A DNA stretch of 53,396 bases from Rhodospirillaceae bacterium (GTDB lineage: Bacteria > Pseudomonadota > Alphaproteobacteria > UBA8366). The translations under genes were made by a program, and so were the position numbers. The stretch spans positions 1-53,396 of the forward strand of contig PBOR01000058.1 in the NCBI GenBank assembly GCA_002724395.1, written 5' to 3'. Positions 1 to 8,110 of this stretch are shown piece by piece (position 1 is the first letter of the stretch; every line of letters begins with the position of its first letter). Under the pieces are notes generated by a model that worked only from the letters and a program-made list of their open reading frames with translations, had not been told where the DNA came from and ran no database searches.

Positions 1-172
1 AACGTTGCCGGATGACATAAGACGGCACCTTACCAGGGCGAAACCCAGGAATTGTGACCTTGCCGGCTAGGTCCTGCAATTTTGCATTTGTCTTAGCCTC
101 AATGTCCTCAGGAGGGACAGTGATGGTAAATTCGTGGCTTAAACCTTCGTTTTTCTTCTCTATAACTTGCAT
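1..172 (-). CDS. tig: Trigger factor, N-terminal fragment (runs off the left edge)
   Basis: The first 57 residues of a minus-strand gene are present and begin MQVIEKKNEGLSHEF. They carry the ribosome-docking signature of trigger factor, GFRPGKVPSYVIRQR, at about residues 43-57. Trigger factor is the ribosome-bound chaperone and peptidyl-prolyl isomerase that meets nascent chains at the exit tunnel. The rest of the protein lies outside the window. The start is the ATG read at 172-170; a GGGG lies just upstream, so the ribosome site is not ideal. A tRNA-Leu gene lies 78 bp upstream on the same strand, and the two may share a transcript. Confidence 0.9.
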   Translation of the reverse strand, partial: MQVIEKKNEGLSHEFTITVPPEDIEAKTNAKLQDLAGKVTIPGFRPGKVPSYVIRQR

Positions 173-250
173 GGCCCCTATCACTCGCCAGTAAATTTCA
201 TTTTGGCCTTAATTATCTTGGCCTAATCTTCAAACGCGTGGATGGTAAAC

Positions 251-335
251 TGGTGCGGGCGGAGGGAATCGAACCCCCACGGATTACTCCACAGGTACCT
301 AAAACCTGCGCGTCTACCAATTCCGCCACGCCCGC
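251..335 (-). tRNA. tRNA-Leu (anticodon UAG)
   Basis: The minus strand folds as an 85-nt class II tRNA. The acceptor stem pairs GCGGGCG (335-329) with CGCCCGC (261-255). The D arm contains GGAATTGGTAGACGC, and the anticodon stem CAGGT/ACCTG closes the loop TTTAGGT with anticodon TAG. A long variable arm follows, then the T arm GGGGGTTCGATTCCCTC. The 3' ACCA is encoded at 254-251. The long variable arm and the anticodon fix it as a leucine tRNA reading CUA and related codons. It lies upstream of trigger factor on the same strand. Confidence 0.95.
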
Positions 336-823
336 CCTTTTAGGAAGCTAGGCACCGACCGTCCGCGCGCCGAAGCGACCTTGTATAAGTAGTGCGCGGT
401 TAGCGGTCAAGCAAAGCTGCGACAGTAAGAAAAGGTTTCCATGAATAACGATCTACACTACCCAGACTTATCGGTAATTACAGCGCACCTTAGCCGGCCA
501 AAAGATTAGAATGTTTGCCGTCTAAAACCCAAAAAAGATAAAATCAAACTAATGGAGAAAAAATTTGCGCAAAACCGATCAGGGTAAGTTTCATGGCGAA
601 TAGTAGAAATAGCCAAAATACGAATTAAAGCTGCTGATACCCACTTGATTTCGAAAGGGTGCTTCTATCATAAGGACAAGAACAAAACAGCACCTTTGGG
701 TAGTGCCATGTAGCTCTCAGGCTAAATAATATCCTAAAAGATCTACGCTCTGATCGCACATGTGCAAAATCTCACTATTTTTTATTAAATTATTAGCATT
801 TCAGTTTTAATTACCTGGAAACA
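336..823. other. Non-coding stretch between tRNA-Leu and the malonyl-CoA decarboxylase gene
   Basis: This 488-bp stretch holds the tRNA promoter at 382-410. The rest is AT-rich from about 440 onward. A 22-codon open frame starts at ATG 441 on the plus strand, but it has no clear ribosome site and no recognisable content, so I do not call it. I see no strong terminator after the leftward decarboxylase gene. Confidence 0.5.
382..410 (-). promoter_or_regulatory. Sigma-70-type promoter of tRNA-Leu
   Basis: Reading the minus strand, a -35 box TTGACC (410-405) is followed by a 17-bp spacer and a -10 box TATACA (387-382). The expected transcription start is near 375, about 40 nt before the tRNA 5' end. 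Spacing is ideal and the two boxes match consensus at five of six and four of six positions. The assignment comes from sequence match only. Confidence 0.65.
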
Positions 824-2332
824 TTAATCTATTAGATTTTTAGGAAAATCTTTTACCGCCGGTCTGTTTTTAAGAAGTCGTTTTACAGAAGAGGACAAGG
901 CAGTCTTACCAGTTATGCTGTAGCATTCGTGATTTGTCTCAATTCTTTCCAGGTCGTAGAGGTAATTAACCATAAGCCCCGAGGATTGTTTTAATCCATT
1001 CTTGGAAGTATCACCAAGCCAATTTAACCGTTCTATTCTAGCCCCATTCATTAGGTGAAAATTGGCGACAGAATTAGCAGCACGCACACCGTCAGTTCTT
1101 TTAGCTTTAGCAAGATATTCAGCGCCTGCCCGCATAATAATCGGTTGAAGTGTATTGGCGAGACTTTCATCTTTATACCAATTAGCAGTATCCAATAATT
1201 TGCCTATTGCTTTACCCGGATCCTCTAACTCAGCAATTGATTTCAAGTCTTTAAGTTCTGTATCAGAAAGGTTAAATTTGCCTGTTTTCAGGTTTTCAAC
1301 AAGCCAATGCCGAAACCCTGGAATAGGCGATAGGGTTGCAAATGTTTTGAGTGCAGGAAATTCAGATTTAAGCAAATCTACGACACGTTTAATTAAAAAA
1401 CCGCCGAAGCTGATCCCTCCCAATCCTGATTGGGTATTGGAGATTGAATAAAAAATTGCGGTATCGGCATTTTTCGGATCGGTAATGGGGGCCGCTTGAT
1501 CTAATAAAATGTCCACGTTTGCAGCAAGCCCGTTTACCAAAGCAACTTGAACGAAGATCAACGGTTCCTCGGGCATGCGCGGATGAAAGAATGCAAAACA
1601 ACGTCGGTCAGATTCTAGCCTATTTCTTAAATCTTCCCACCCACGGATTTCATGAACTGCTTCGTATTCAATTAGCTTTTCGAGTAATGAAGCAGGATGC
1701 TCCCAGCTTATCCGTTCTAATTTCAAGAAGCCAATATCAAACCAAGATGTCATTAAACTACGGAAATCGTGTTCCAGCGCAGCTAAATGGGGATCTTCAC
1801 GATAAATCTTCAAAAGGTCCGCCCGCATGTCGACTAGAAATTTTACTCCTGCAGGCAAAGTGTTGAATTGAGTTAATAGTCGTATCCGTTTGGGCTCCAA
1901 GGCACCACGTAACCTTATCTCCAAGCGAGGTCGATCTTCTGTCGCAGCAGATTGATAATCCTCAATTGCACTTTCTACAGCGGCTCGATCCAACTCGAAG
2001 CCATCAGCCATTAATTGGAGAAATCGACGACGCCCCTTTCCATTGAGGCTGAGGTAGGTTTCGCCTAAAGAGGCTGCACGAGCTCGAGCCGATACCTCTC
2101 CACCCTTTGCGTCAAGGTAATCTTGCATTTGCTTGCGCAAACTCCGGATATCGCTTTTGCTCGAGAGATCGGGCCGCACTGAGCCAGAAAAGGAACCCGC
2201 AATATCACGCCATGCGTTACCTAAGCGATTAAGCCAGGACGGAGACGAATTCTCCGAACGGCATGTATTCGTTGCTCTGGCGTTTCTATCTGGCGCAATT
2301 TCTCGGGATTTTGAAATCATGGGATTTATCAT
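824..2332 (-). CDS. Malonyl-CoA decarboxylase
   Basis: Decarboxylates malonyl-CoA to acetyl-CoA and CO2 in the cytoplasm. The 502-residue product has the usual bacterial length: a helical N-terminal oligomerisation domain (about 60-230) and a C-terminal GNAT-fold catalytic domain. Family hallmarks are FAFFHPRMPEEPLIFVQVAL (246-265), SISNTQSGLGGISFGG (296-311), TLSPIPGFRHW (333-343) and FHLMNGARIERLNW (425-438) with the conserved catalytic His at about 426, followed by GLMVNYLYDL. The start ATG overlaps the stop of the upstream hydrate dehydratase gene (ATGA), indicating translational coupling. A second Met at residue 5 is an alternative start. No malonyl-CoA synthetase (MatB) gene is adjacent, so a role in malonate use or in disposing of excess malonyl-CoA cannot be decided. 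Confidence 0.92.
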   Translation of the reverse strand: MINPMISKSREIAPDRNARATNTCRSENSSPSWLNRLGNAWRDIAGSFSGSVRPDLSSKSDIRSLRKQMQDYLDAKGGEVSARARAASLGETYLSLNGKGRRRFLQLMADGFELDRAAVESAIEDYQSAATEDRPRLEIRLRGALEPKRIRLLTQFNTLPAGVKFLVDMRADLLKIYREDPHLAALEHDFRSLMTSWFDIGFLKLERISWEHPASLLEKLIEYEAVHEIRGWEDLRNRLESDRRCFAFFHPRMPEEPLIFVQVALVNGLAANVDILLDQAAPITDPKNADTAIFYSISNTQSGLGGISFGGFLIKRVVDLLKSEFPALKTFATLSPIPGFRHWLVENLKTGKFNLSDTELKDLKSIAELEDPGKAIGKLLDTANWYKDESLANTLQPIIMRAGAEYLAKAKRTDGVRAANSVANFHLMNGARIERLNWLGDTSKNGLKQSSGLMVNYLYDLERIETNHECYSITGKTALSSSVKRLLKNRPAVKDFPKNLID

Positions 2333-3813
2333 TGATCGTTATATAATTTTGATAAAATCTCAGGTAACAAATTTGGAATATCTTCTGCGATCAATCCTGG
2401 TCCATGCGCAGCTGCAGCTGCCCCATGCATCCACACCCCTGCCATTGCACCCTCGAACGATGCCATGCCCTGCGCTAATAAACCGGTGATTATTCCTGCT
2501 AAGACATCCCCGGCACCTGACGTAGCTAACCATGGGAAGGCGTTATGGTTAATAGCAGCCCGTCCATCCGGAGCGGCGATTACGGTGTCCGAACCTTTCA
2601 ATACGATAACGGCACCACTCACCTCTGCTGCACAACGCGCGCGCGTAAGTTTGTCGCCATCGCTCTTAAACAATATCCGAAACTCTCCCTCGTGAGGCGT
2701 TAAAACACATGGGCCCTCAATCGATGAGAATAATAGTTCAGGCGTGTCCTTAAATACAGTCAGAGCATCCGCATCCAGAACTGTCGGCCGTTTCAAGCGT
2801 AGGGCCGCTAGAGTCCGCTCCCTAGTCGCAACCGTGATGCCATGTCCGGGACCTATCAGGACCGCGCCCACTCGATTATCCCCCACGATATCGCTAAACG
2901 TGCCTGTGTCTCGTACTGTGCGAACAACAGCGCCAGGCTGGCTCAAACGGAAAATAGTTGCGCTTTCCTTAGGCACGGTCAAGGTCACCATACCAGCACC
3001 GGCACGTCGTGCACCTGCGGCTGCAAGTATAGCGGCCCCGGGCATATCGCTACTTCCACCAATTACTGCATAGCCTCGGTTATATTTGTGATGCTCCGGT
3101 CCTATAATAGGTAAATGATGTTGCCAAATCCCCGGATCATTGCTTGCCTGTAAGGGATTGATTTCAGAAATAACCGACGCTGGGATACCGATATCAGCGA
3201 GTAAAACCTCGCCACATTTAGACCGCCCTGGTTCCAGTAAATGACCTGGTTTTTTCCGGAAAAATGTGACCGTCAACATCGCGTCAGCCGCAGAACCAAG
3301 GATTTCGCCAGTATCCCCATGAAGTCCACTCGGTATGTCCACTGCAACACAGGTTTCAGAGCTAATTGCTGCAATAACCTCTTTAGCAGCGCCATCCAAA
3401 GGACGTGACAAACCAGCCCCAAAAAGCGCATCCACTACCAATTCTGCACCATCTAAAATCGCCGGAGATAAATCCGAAATTACCCCATCCCAGCGTGCTG
3501 CTTGAATTTTCGCTTCACCCTTAAGCCTATCCGACGTTCCCAAAAGCGCTAAACGAACATCCCAACCGGCCTGTTTGAGCAATCGGGCGACCACAAATCC
3601 GTCACCCCCGTTATTTCCAGGGCCGCACAAAACTGCCACTGGCATAGACGTCCATCGAGCAGTGATTGCATCAGCAATCGCAGCACCTGCTCTTTCCATA
3701 AGCGTCTCTCCCGAAATGCCGCTTTTAATAGCCGCATTATCCGCAGCCGCCATCTCATCAACGCTCAATAAGGCGTTTTCGCTATTAGGTCCCAAAAACA
3801 ATTCATCGCTCAC
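2329..3813 (-). CDS. nnr: Bifunctional NAD(P)H-hydrate epimerase / ADP-dependent NAD(P)H-hydrate dehydratase
   Basis: Repairs hydrated NADH and NADPH: the N-terminal YjeF domain epimerises R-NADHX to S-NADHX and the C-terminal ribokinase-like domain dehydrates S-NADHX using ADP. The N domain (about 1-215) carries GPGNNGGDG (64-72). The C domain (about 235-490) carries VLTPHEGEF and the anion-hole motif GAGDVLAG (433-440) with Asp436 as expected catalytic base. The length of 494 residues fits the fused bacterial enzyme. A minus-strand TATAAT lies at 3870-3865, about 52 bp upstream of the start, without a good -35. It overlaps the start of the malonyl-CoA decarboxylase gene by 4 bp, so the two genes form an operon. 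Confidence 0.93.
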   Translation of the reverse strand: MSDELFLGPNSENALLSVDEMAAADNAAIKSGISGETLMERAGAAIADAITARWTSMPVAVLCGPGNNGGDGFVVARLLKQAGWDVRLALLGTSDRLKGEAKIQAARWDGVISDLSPAILDGAELVVDALFGAGLSRPLDGAAKEVIAAISSETCVAVDIPSGLHGDTGEILGSAADAMLTVTFFRKKPGHLLEPGRSKCGEVLLADIGIPASVISEINPLQASNDPGIWQHHLPIIGPEHHKYNRGYAVIGGSSDMPGAAILAAAGARRAGAGMVTLTVPKESATIFRLSQPGAVVRTVRDTGTFSDIVGDNRVGAVLIGPGHGITVATRERTLAALRLKRPTVLDADALTVFKDTPELLFSSIEGPCVLTPHEGEFRILFKSDGDKLTRARCAAEVSGAVIVLKGSDTVIAAPDGRAAINHNAFPWLATSGAGDVLAGIITGLLAQGMASFEGAMAGVWMHGAAAAAHGPGLIAEDIPNLLPEILSKLYNDQ

Positions 3814-3909
3814 TTTGGACTAGACTTCGAAAGATTAATGAATTTTGATAACGCCACATTTATCATTATATCTTAAAAAAAATTACCTAATATTTGTGAT
3901 CACCCTGAT

Positions 3910-4116
3910 ATGGATACATCTATAGATAAATTACTAGCTCAGTTTGAATCAGACTTGAGTGAAATCACCGGCAAGGATCTAGCGTATGATCTCGTTCAAT
4001 ATGGGCGTTCTCCAAGCGTGGTTAAAGCAAAAAGCCTTATAGCCGAAGGGATTGAAACCCTCAGTGACGATAAAAAATATGCAATCCTTGGATTAATTGA
4101 AGAACACTGCGGGTGA
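3910..4116 (+). CDS. Small hypothetical protein, 68 residues
   Basis: I do not recognise the family. The product is short and acidic, has no signal peptide or membrane segment, and is predicted to be mostly helical. It begins MDTSIDKLLAQFESDL and ends LIEEHCG. It lies alone between the divergent hydrate-repair gene and queA. The ribosome site is weak. Amino-acid composition is protein-like and there is no overlapping gene, which favours a real gene, but it could be a chance frame. Confidence 0.45.
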   Translation: MDTSIDKLLAQFESDLSEITGKDLAYDLVQYGRSPSVVKAKSLIAEGIETLSDDKKYAILGLIEEHCG

Positions 4117-4262
4117 TCATTAACTCAAAGGTATACTCTGGAGCCCCTTTAGCTTAACGAAATTTGGCCCACAGTATCCAATTGTAAGGAATAGGGATAA
4201 TCTTTTCTCTAAAGTAATAACTTAATTATAATATATAACTGTATGTTTAATTGAATTATTTT

Positions 4263-5303
4263 ATGAAAAAGTCTTTCAAGTTAAATGATTTTGACTTCGA
4301 CCTACCATCGGCATGCATAGCCCAAACCCCGAAGCAACCTCGCGATTCTGCTAAGCTATTAGAGATTGGAGCAAAGCTTGAAGATTTAATTGTAGCCGAT
4401 TTGCCTTTCCGGCTAGAAACAGGTGACCTGCTTGTCGTAAACGATACCAAGGTTATTCCTGCCCGCCTTCATGGCAAAAGAGGAAAAACCCGTGTTCAAG
4501 TGACACTAACTCAAAACCTGGAGGCAAATCGCTGGAAAGTATTTGCCAAACCTGGTAGGCGACTAAGAATTGGTGAAAAACTCAAATTTGGAGCCGATTT
4601 TGAAGCCGATGTAATAGAAAAATTATCCGACGGGCAAATTATTCTTGAATTCCAAACCGATGATTTTGCAGAGGCACTTCGCATTCATGGGGCCATGCCG
4701 CTCCCTCCTTATATTGACCGTCTTCCATCTCCTACCGAAAGTGATTTCCAGGATTATCAAACAGTATATGCAGCAAAAGACGGCGCTATAGCGGCACCCA
4801 CAGCAGGACTGCATTTCACCGACCATCTACTTCAGGGATTGCAAGATCGCGGAATTGGAAAGGTTATGGTTACATTACATGTTGGTGCCGGCACTTTTTT
4901 GCCGGTACGAGTTGATAAACCTGCTAACCATAAGATGCATGCGGAGCTTGGGATAATTAGCGAAAAAACCGCAGCTCATATCAATGAAACGCGGGCGAAC
5001 GGCGGACGTATTATTGCGGTTGGTACAACCAGCTTACGACTTTTGGAATCTGCTGTAGACGCACAGGGTATCGTGCACCCATTTGACGGCGAGACCGACA
5101 TATTTATTCTGCCAGGGTTCGAATTTAGGGCAGTTGATTTATTGATGACGAATTTCCATTTGCCCCGATCCACTTTGTTTATGCTGGTATCTGCTTTTGC
5201 AGGCCTTGCGCGCATGAAAGAGGCATACGCTCATGCCATCAAAAAAGATTACCGATTCTATTCTTATGGCGATGCTTGCCTATTACACAAAGCGACGACT
5301 TAA
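4263..5303 (+). CDS. queA: S-adenosylmethionine:tRNA ribosyltransferase-isomerase
   Basis: Transfers and isomerises the ribosyl group of S-adenosylmethionine onto preQ1 at the tRNA wobble position to form epoxyqueuosine. Family motifs are FDFDLPSACIAQTP near the N-terminus, LLVVNDTKVIPARL, RLPSPTESDFQDYQTVYA, the hallmark AAPTAGLHFT and LMTNFHLPRSTLFMLV near the C-terminus. The product has 346 residues, full length for QueA. I chose ATG 4263 because the open frame only extends four codons further to a TTG, and the family starts just before the LNDFDF motif. The upstream region is AT-rich without a clear Shine-Dalgarno. QueF and QueG of the same pathway follow 2.3 kb downstream. Confidence 0.95.
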   Translation: MKKSFKLNDFDFDLPSACIAQTPKQPRDSAKLLEIGAKLEDLIVADLPFRLETGDLLVVNDTKVIPARLHGKRGKTRVQVTLTQNLEANRWKVFAKPGRRLRIGEKLKFGADFEADVIEKLSDGQIILEFQTDDFAEALRIHGAMPLPPYIDRLPSPTESDFQDYQTVYAAKDGAIAAPTAGLHFTDHLLQGLQDRGIGKVMVTLHVGAGTFLPVRVDKPANHKMHAELGIISEKTAAHINETRANGGRIIAVGTTSLRLLESAVDAQGIVHPFDGETDIFILPGFEFRAVDLLMTNFHLPRSTLFMLVSAFAGLARMKEAYAHAIKKDYRFYSYGDACLLHKATT

Positions 5304-5310
5304 GAGGAGG
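5304..5310 (+). promoter_or_regulatory. Ribosome binding site that decides an ATA start
   Basis: GAGGAGG follows the queA stop codon directly and sits 5 nt before ATA 5316-5318. No ATG, GTG or TTG lies at a suitable distance in the reading frame of the next gene; the first in-frame ATG is 72 nt away at 5382. Confidence 0.7.
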
Positions 5311-5315
5311 TTCTC

Positions 5316-6281
5316 ATAGCACTTTTTCTATCTGAGACAGATATAGCGTCACTTGTAACCATCAACGATGCTATCGATGCGATGACAGAAGTTTTCAAAA
5401 TTCGTGGCGACGGTGACGTCATCAACCCTCCCCGACAGCAAATAGATATCCCAAATGGTTATCTACGCCTCACATCAGCGATCGTAAATCCTATGAAGAA
5501 GATTGCCGTTAAGGTCTCTTCTTCAATGGTTTTTGACAGCGATTCCGGCAGAATTCTTTTACTCCTAGATAGCGAAACAGGCCGGGTAGACGCAATCATT
5601 GAAGTTTTTCGTCTAGGCGCTTTACGTACCGCAGCGGCCAGTGGGGTCGGCACGCAATTGTTATCACGTGTCGACGCGGACAGTATAGGGCTGTTTGGTA
5701 CAGGGCGTCAGGCAAAGACACAAATTGCTGCCGTGACAGCAGTTCGTCCTATAAAAAAGGTCGTTGCTATAGGAAGGAACAAAGAAAGGCTAAGCTCTTT
5801 CTGCGCGGAAATGACTCGGGAGTTAAATATACCGGTAATTGAAGCCGTCGATCCTCTGGAGCTCTATGAGTGTGGAATTTTAGTCGCCGCAACGACGTCC
5901 GCAGAACCGGTGATTTTTGGGGAGCACCTCAAACCTGGCACTCACATTAACGCTATAGGTGCAAACCGTCTGGAACGACGCGAATTGGATGATGCTGTAC
6001 TGGAGCGGTGTTCGCTCGTAACGGTAGACAATAAGGTACAGGCAGAAAAGGAATCTTCTGTTCTGCTGCGCGCGATTGAACAAGGTACACTCACGTGGAA
6101 CGATGTGCTTGAACTGGGCGATTTCATGGTGGGTAACGGTACTGAGCGACGCACGACTGACGCAATCACAATTTACAATTCCCACGGCGTCGCAATGGAA
6201 GATGTGGCGTTAGCAACCAAAGCCTATGAATTAGCCCAAGCAAAAGGCGTCGGCACAGAGGTGCCATTTACGTTAGGGTGA
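5316..6281 (+). CDS. Ornithine cyclodeaminase / mu-crystallin family protein, apparent ATA start
   Basis: An NAD(P)-binding enzyme of the ornithine cyclodeaminase, alanine dehydrogenase and ketimine reductase family. The substrate cannot be read from the sequence. Translating from ATA 5316 gives 321 residues, the usual length. The extra 22 residues before Met5382 (IALFLSETDIASLVTINDAI and onward) match the normal family N-terminus. A strong ribosome site lies 5 nt before the ATA. The dinucleotide-binding loop is IGLFGTGRQAKTQ, and the substrate region includes KVSSSMVF and RTAAASGVGTQLLS. It starts 13 nt after queA and is followed by an aminotransferase, suggesting an amino-acid pathway inserted in a queuosine operon. 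Either a non-canonical start is used or ATG mutated (or was misread) to ATA. Confidence 0.85.
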   Translation: MALFLSETDIASLVTINDAIDAMTEVFKIRGDGDVINPPRQQIDIPNGYLRLTSAIVNPMKKIAVKVSSSMVFDSDSGRILLLLDSETGRVDAIIEVFRLGALRTAAASGVGTQLLSRVDADSIGLFGTGRQAKTQIAAVTAVRPIKKVVAIGRNKERLSSFCAEMTRELNIPVIEAVDPLELYECGILVAATTSAEPVIFGEHLKPGTHINAIGANRLERRELDDAVLERCSLVTVDNKVQAEKESSVLLRAIEQGTLTWNDVLELGDFMVGNGTERRTTDAITIYNSHGVAMEDVALATKAYELAQAKGVGTEVPFTLG

Positions 6282-6319
6282 GCGGCTATGAAAATATTTA
6301 ATCAAACCGGAATTGGCTA

Positions 6320-7549
6320 ATGACATTCGACTACACCACCACCATTCGTCCAAATTTACCTGTATCACCAAAGCCCGGAGGACAAGTTCCAGCTTTTAAT
6401 TTCGTGGGTGGAAATATGGATCCGGCTCTTATCCCCGTTGACGATTTGATTGCAGCTTTCACCAGCGTCATTGAGCGCGAAGGACCTAGCCTTGCATTTT
6501 ATAATACGGGTACTGGACCGCTAGGCTACCGTCCACTGCGAGAATTCGTCGCTAAAACGTTAAAGAAGAAAGCGGCCATGGATATTTCTGCGGATGAAGT
6601 ATTGATTGTTTCTGGCTCGCTACAAGCACTCGATTTGATTAATCAACTCATATTAAAACCCGGTGATACGGTCATCATCGAAGAAGCGACCTACGGCGGC
6701 GCCATGAGCCGACTAGACGCTCTTGGGGTCTCATATGAAGGCGTCGCCCTCAACGAAGGTGGAATTTGCATGACCGCGCTTGCGGACACTCTGGAACGTT
6801 TGAAAGACAATGGTGTTACACCCAAATATATCTATACCATTCCGACCGTACAAAACCCTACGGGAACGATAATGCCGCTGGACAGACGCAATCGTATGCT
6901 GGAATTGGCGGATAAATACGGTGTCGCCATATTTGAAGATGACTGTTATGCAGATTTGATTTGGAATGAGAAACGTCCACCAGCTATTTATTCTCTCGAC
7001 GCAGCTAATGAAGGACGGACAGTCCTCTATTGCGGTTCATTCTCCAAGTCTGTCGCTCCGGCCTTTCGTCTTGGATATATTGTCGCCGATTGGGCAGCGC
7101 TTAAGCACATAGTGCCGATGAAAACAGATGGTGGCACCAGCGCTCTCTCTCAGATGGTGATGGCCGAATTTTGTCAAACCAAATTCGCTAGTCACGTTAG
7201 TGAATCAACGGCATCATTAAAAGAAAAGCATGACGTAATGTTGGAAGCTCTGGCAGTGGAATTTGGAACAATAGTCGAGGTGCAACCTGCCGAGGGTGGA
7301 ATTTTTCTTTGGATCAAATTACCGGATACGGTGGATACTAGTGTTCTCTTTCCAGCAGCCGGTGCAGAGGGTGTAGCTATCAACCCTGGATCTGAATGGA
7401 CAGTTGATGGACCAGCAAACAAAAATAAAATGCGGCTTTGTTTTGGCAGCGCATCAAAAGATGAAATCTGTGCTGGTGTCGCCAAATTAGCTGAAGTATG
7501 CCATCGCGAGTTTGGCATACCGCTGCGAAGCGGTAATGTTCAACGCTAA
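6320..7549 (+). CDS. PLP-dependent class I/II aminotransferase (2-aminoadipate aminotransferase-like)
   Basis: A fold-type I aminotransferase resembling the LysN/MocR catalytic domain, without a regulatory DNA-binding domain. Visible motifs: YNTGTGPLGYRPLRE (61-75), VSGSLQALDLI (98-108), PTVQNPTG (175-182) with the PLP-contacting Asn, FEDDCYADL (205-213), and the Schiff-base lysine K243 in SFSKSVAPAFRLGY. A C-terminal carboxylate-binding Arg lies in KMRLCFGS. The length of 409 is typical. It follows the cyclodeaminase-like gene by 38 bp and likely works on the same amino acid or keto acid. The exact substrate is unknown. Confidence 0.87.
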   Translation: MTFDYTTTIRPNLPVSPKPGGQVPAFNFVGGNMDPALIPVDDLIAAFTSVIEREGPSLAFYNTGTGPLGYRPLREFVAKTLKKKAAMDISADEVLIVSGSLQALDLINQLILKPGDTVIIEEATYGGAMSRLDALGVSYEGVALNEGGICMTALADTLERLKDNGVTPKYIYTIPTVQNPTGTIMPLDRRNRMLELADKYGVAIFEDDCYADLIWNEKRPPAIYSLDAANEGRTVLYCGSFSKSVAPAFRLGYIVADWAALKHIVPMKTDGGTSALSQMVMAEFCQTKFASHVSESTASLKEKHDVMLEALAVEFGTIVEVQPAEGGIFLWIKLPDTVDTSVLFPAAGAEGVAINPGSEWTVDGPANKNKMRLCFGSASKDEICAGVAKLAEVCHREFGIPLRSGNVQR

Positions 7550-7561
7550 GTGTCAGCAATC

Positions 7562-7622
7562 AGCGAACGAGATGGACGATAAGTCTAGAGACTATGTTAA
7601 TCGTCTTTCTTGGTTACTCGCT
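7562..7622 (+). other. Nested inverted repeats in the leader of queF
   Basis: Three nested arm pairs lie between the aminotransferase and queF: AGCGA/TCGCT (7562-7566 with 7618-7622), GACGAT/ATCGTC (7575-7580 with 7600-7605) and AGTC/GACT (7582-7585 with 7590-7593). They could form a long, interrupted hairpin about 30 nt before the start codon. I see no preQ1 riboswitch consensus. It may be a chance fold. Confidence 0.25.
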
Positions 7623-7652
7623 TGATCTAATATATGTCGGTAAAGGTGGAAT

Positions 7653-8108
7653 ATGACAGATACAGAGAAATTAACGCAGTTGGGTCGAGACACTCCCCTG
7701 CCCCAATCACCCAAAGACGCGGTCCTTGAGACGGTCGAAAACCCTCATATTGATACCAGCTATCTAGTACGATTTTTGTGTCCGGAATTCACCTCGCTCT
7801 GCCCAATTACTAGTCAGCCCGATTTTGCAAAATTTGCTATTGATTATTTACCGCGCCAAGATTTAATCGAAAGTAAGTCTCTAAAAATTTTCATGGCTTC
7901 TTTCCGTAATCATGCGGCCTTCCATGAAGATTGTACGATCTTCATCGGTAAACGCCTTGTAAAGGCCGCTGCGCCCGTTTGGCTGCGCGTGACGGCCATG
8001 TGGTATCCTCGTGGTGGTATTCCCATCGATGTCTTTTTCCAAACAGGACCTAAGCCAAAGGATATCTATATCCCCGAACCAGCTTATACGCCGTATATCG
8101 GACGCTAA
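7653..8108 (+). CDS. queF: NADPH-dependent 7-cyano-7-deazaguanine (preQ0) reductase
   Basis: Reduces preQ0 nitrile to preQ1 amine with NADPH in queuosine synthesis. The 151-residue product is the short unimodular (type I) form. Cys50 in [12 protein letters not shown] is the thioimide-forming nucleophile and Asp57 the general acid. The QueF motif ESKSLKIF (73-80) binds NADPH, and His91-Glu92 in [11 protein letters not shown] matches the substrate-binding pair. Start ATG 7653 is preceded by AGGTGG. The queG start lies 3 bp after its stop, so the two are co-transcribed. Confidence 0.95.
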   Translation: MTDTEKLTQLGRDTPLPQSPKDAVLETVENPHIDTSYLVRFLCPEFTSLCPITSQPDFAKFAIDYLPRQDLIESKSLKIFMASFRNHAAFHEDCTIFIGKRLVKAAAPVWLRVTAMWYPRGGIPIDVFFQTGPKPKDIYIPEPAYTPYIGR

Positions 8109-8110
8109 CC

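Noticed and set aside
441-510. 22-codon frame MNNDLHYPDL near the tRNA promoter
   Set aside because: No ribosome site, no recognisable content, and such lengths occur by chance.
7550-7652. preQ1 riboswitch before queF
   Set aside because: The C-rich loop and A-rich tail of the known preQ1 classes are not present; only the nested arms were kept as an observation.
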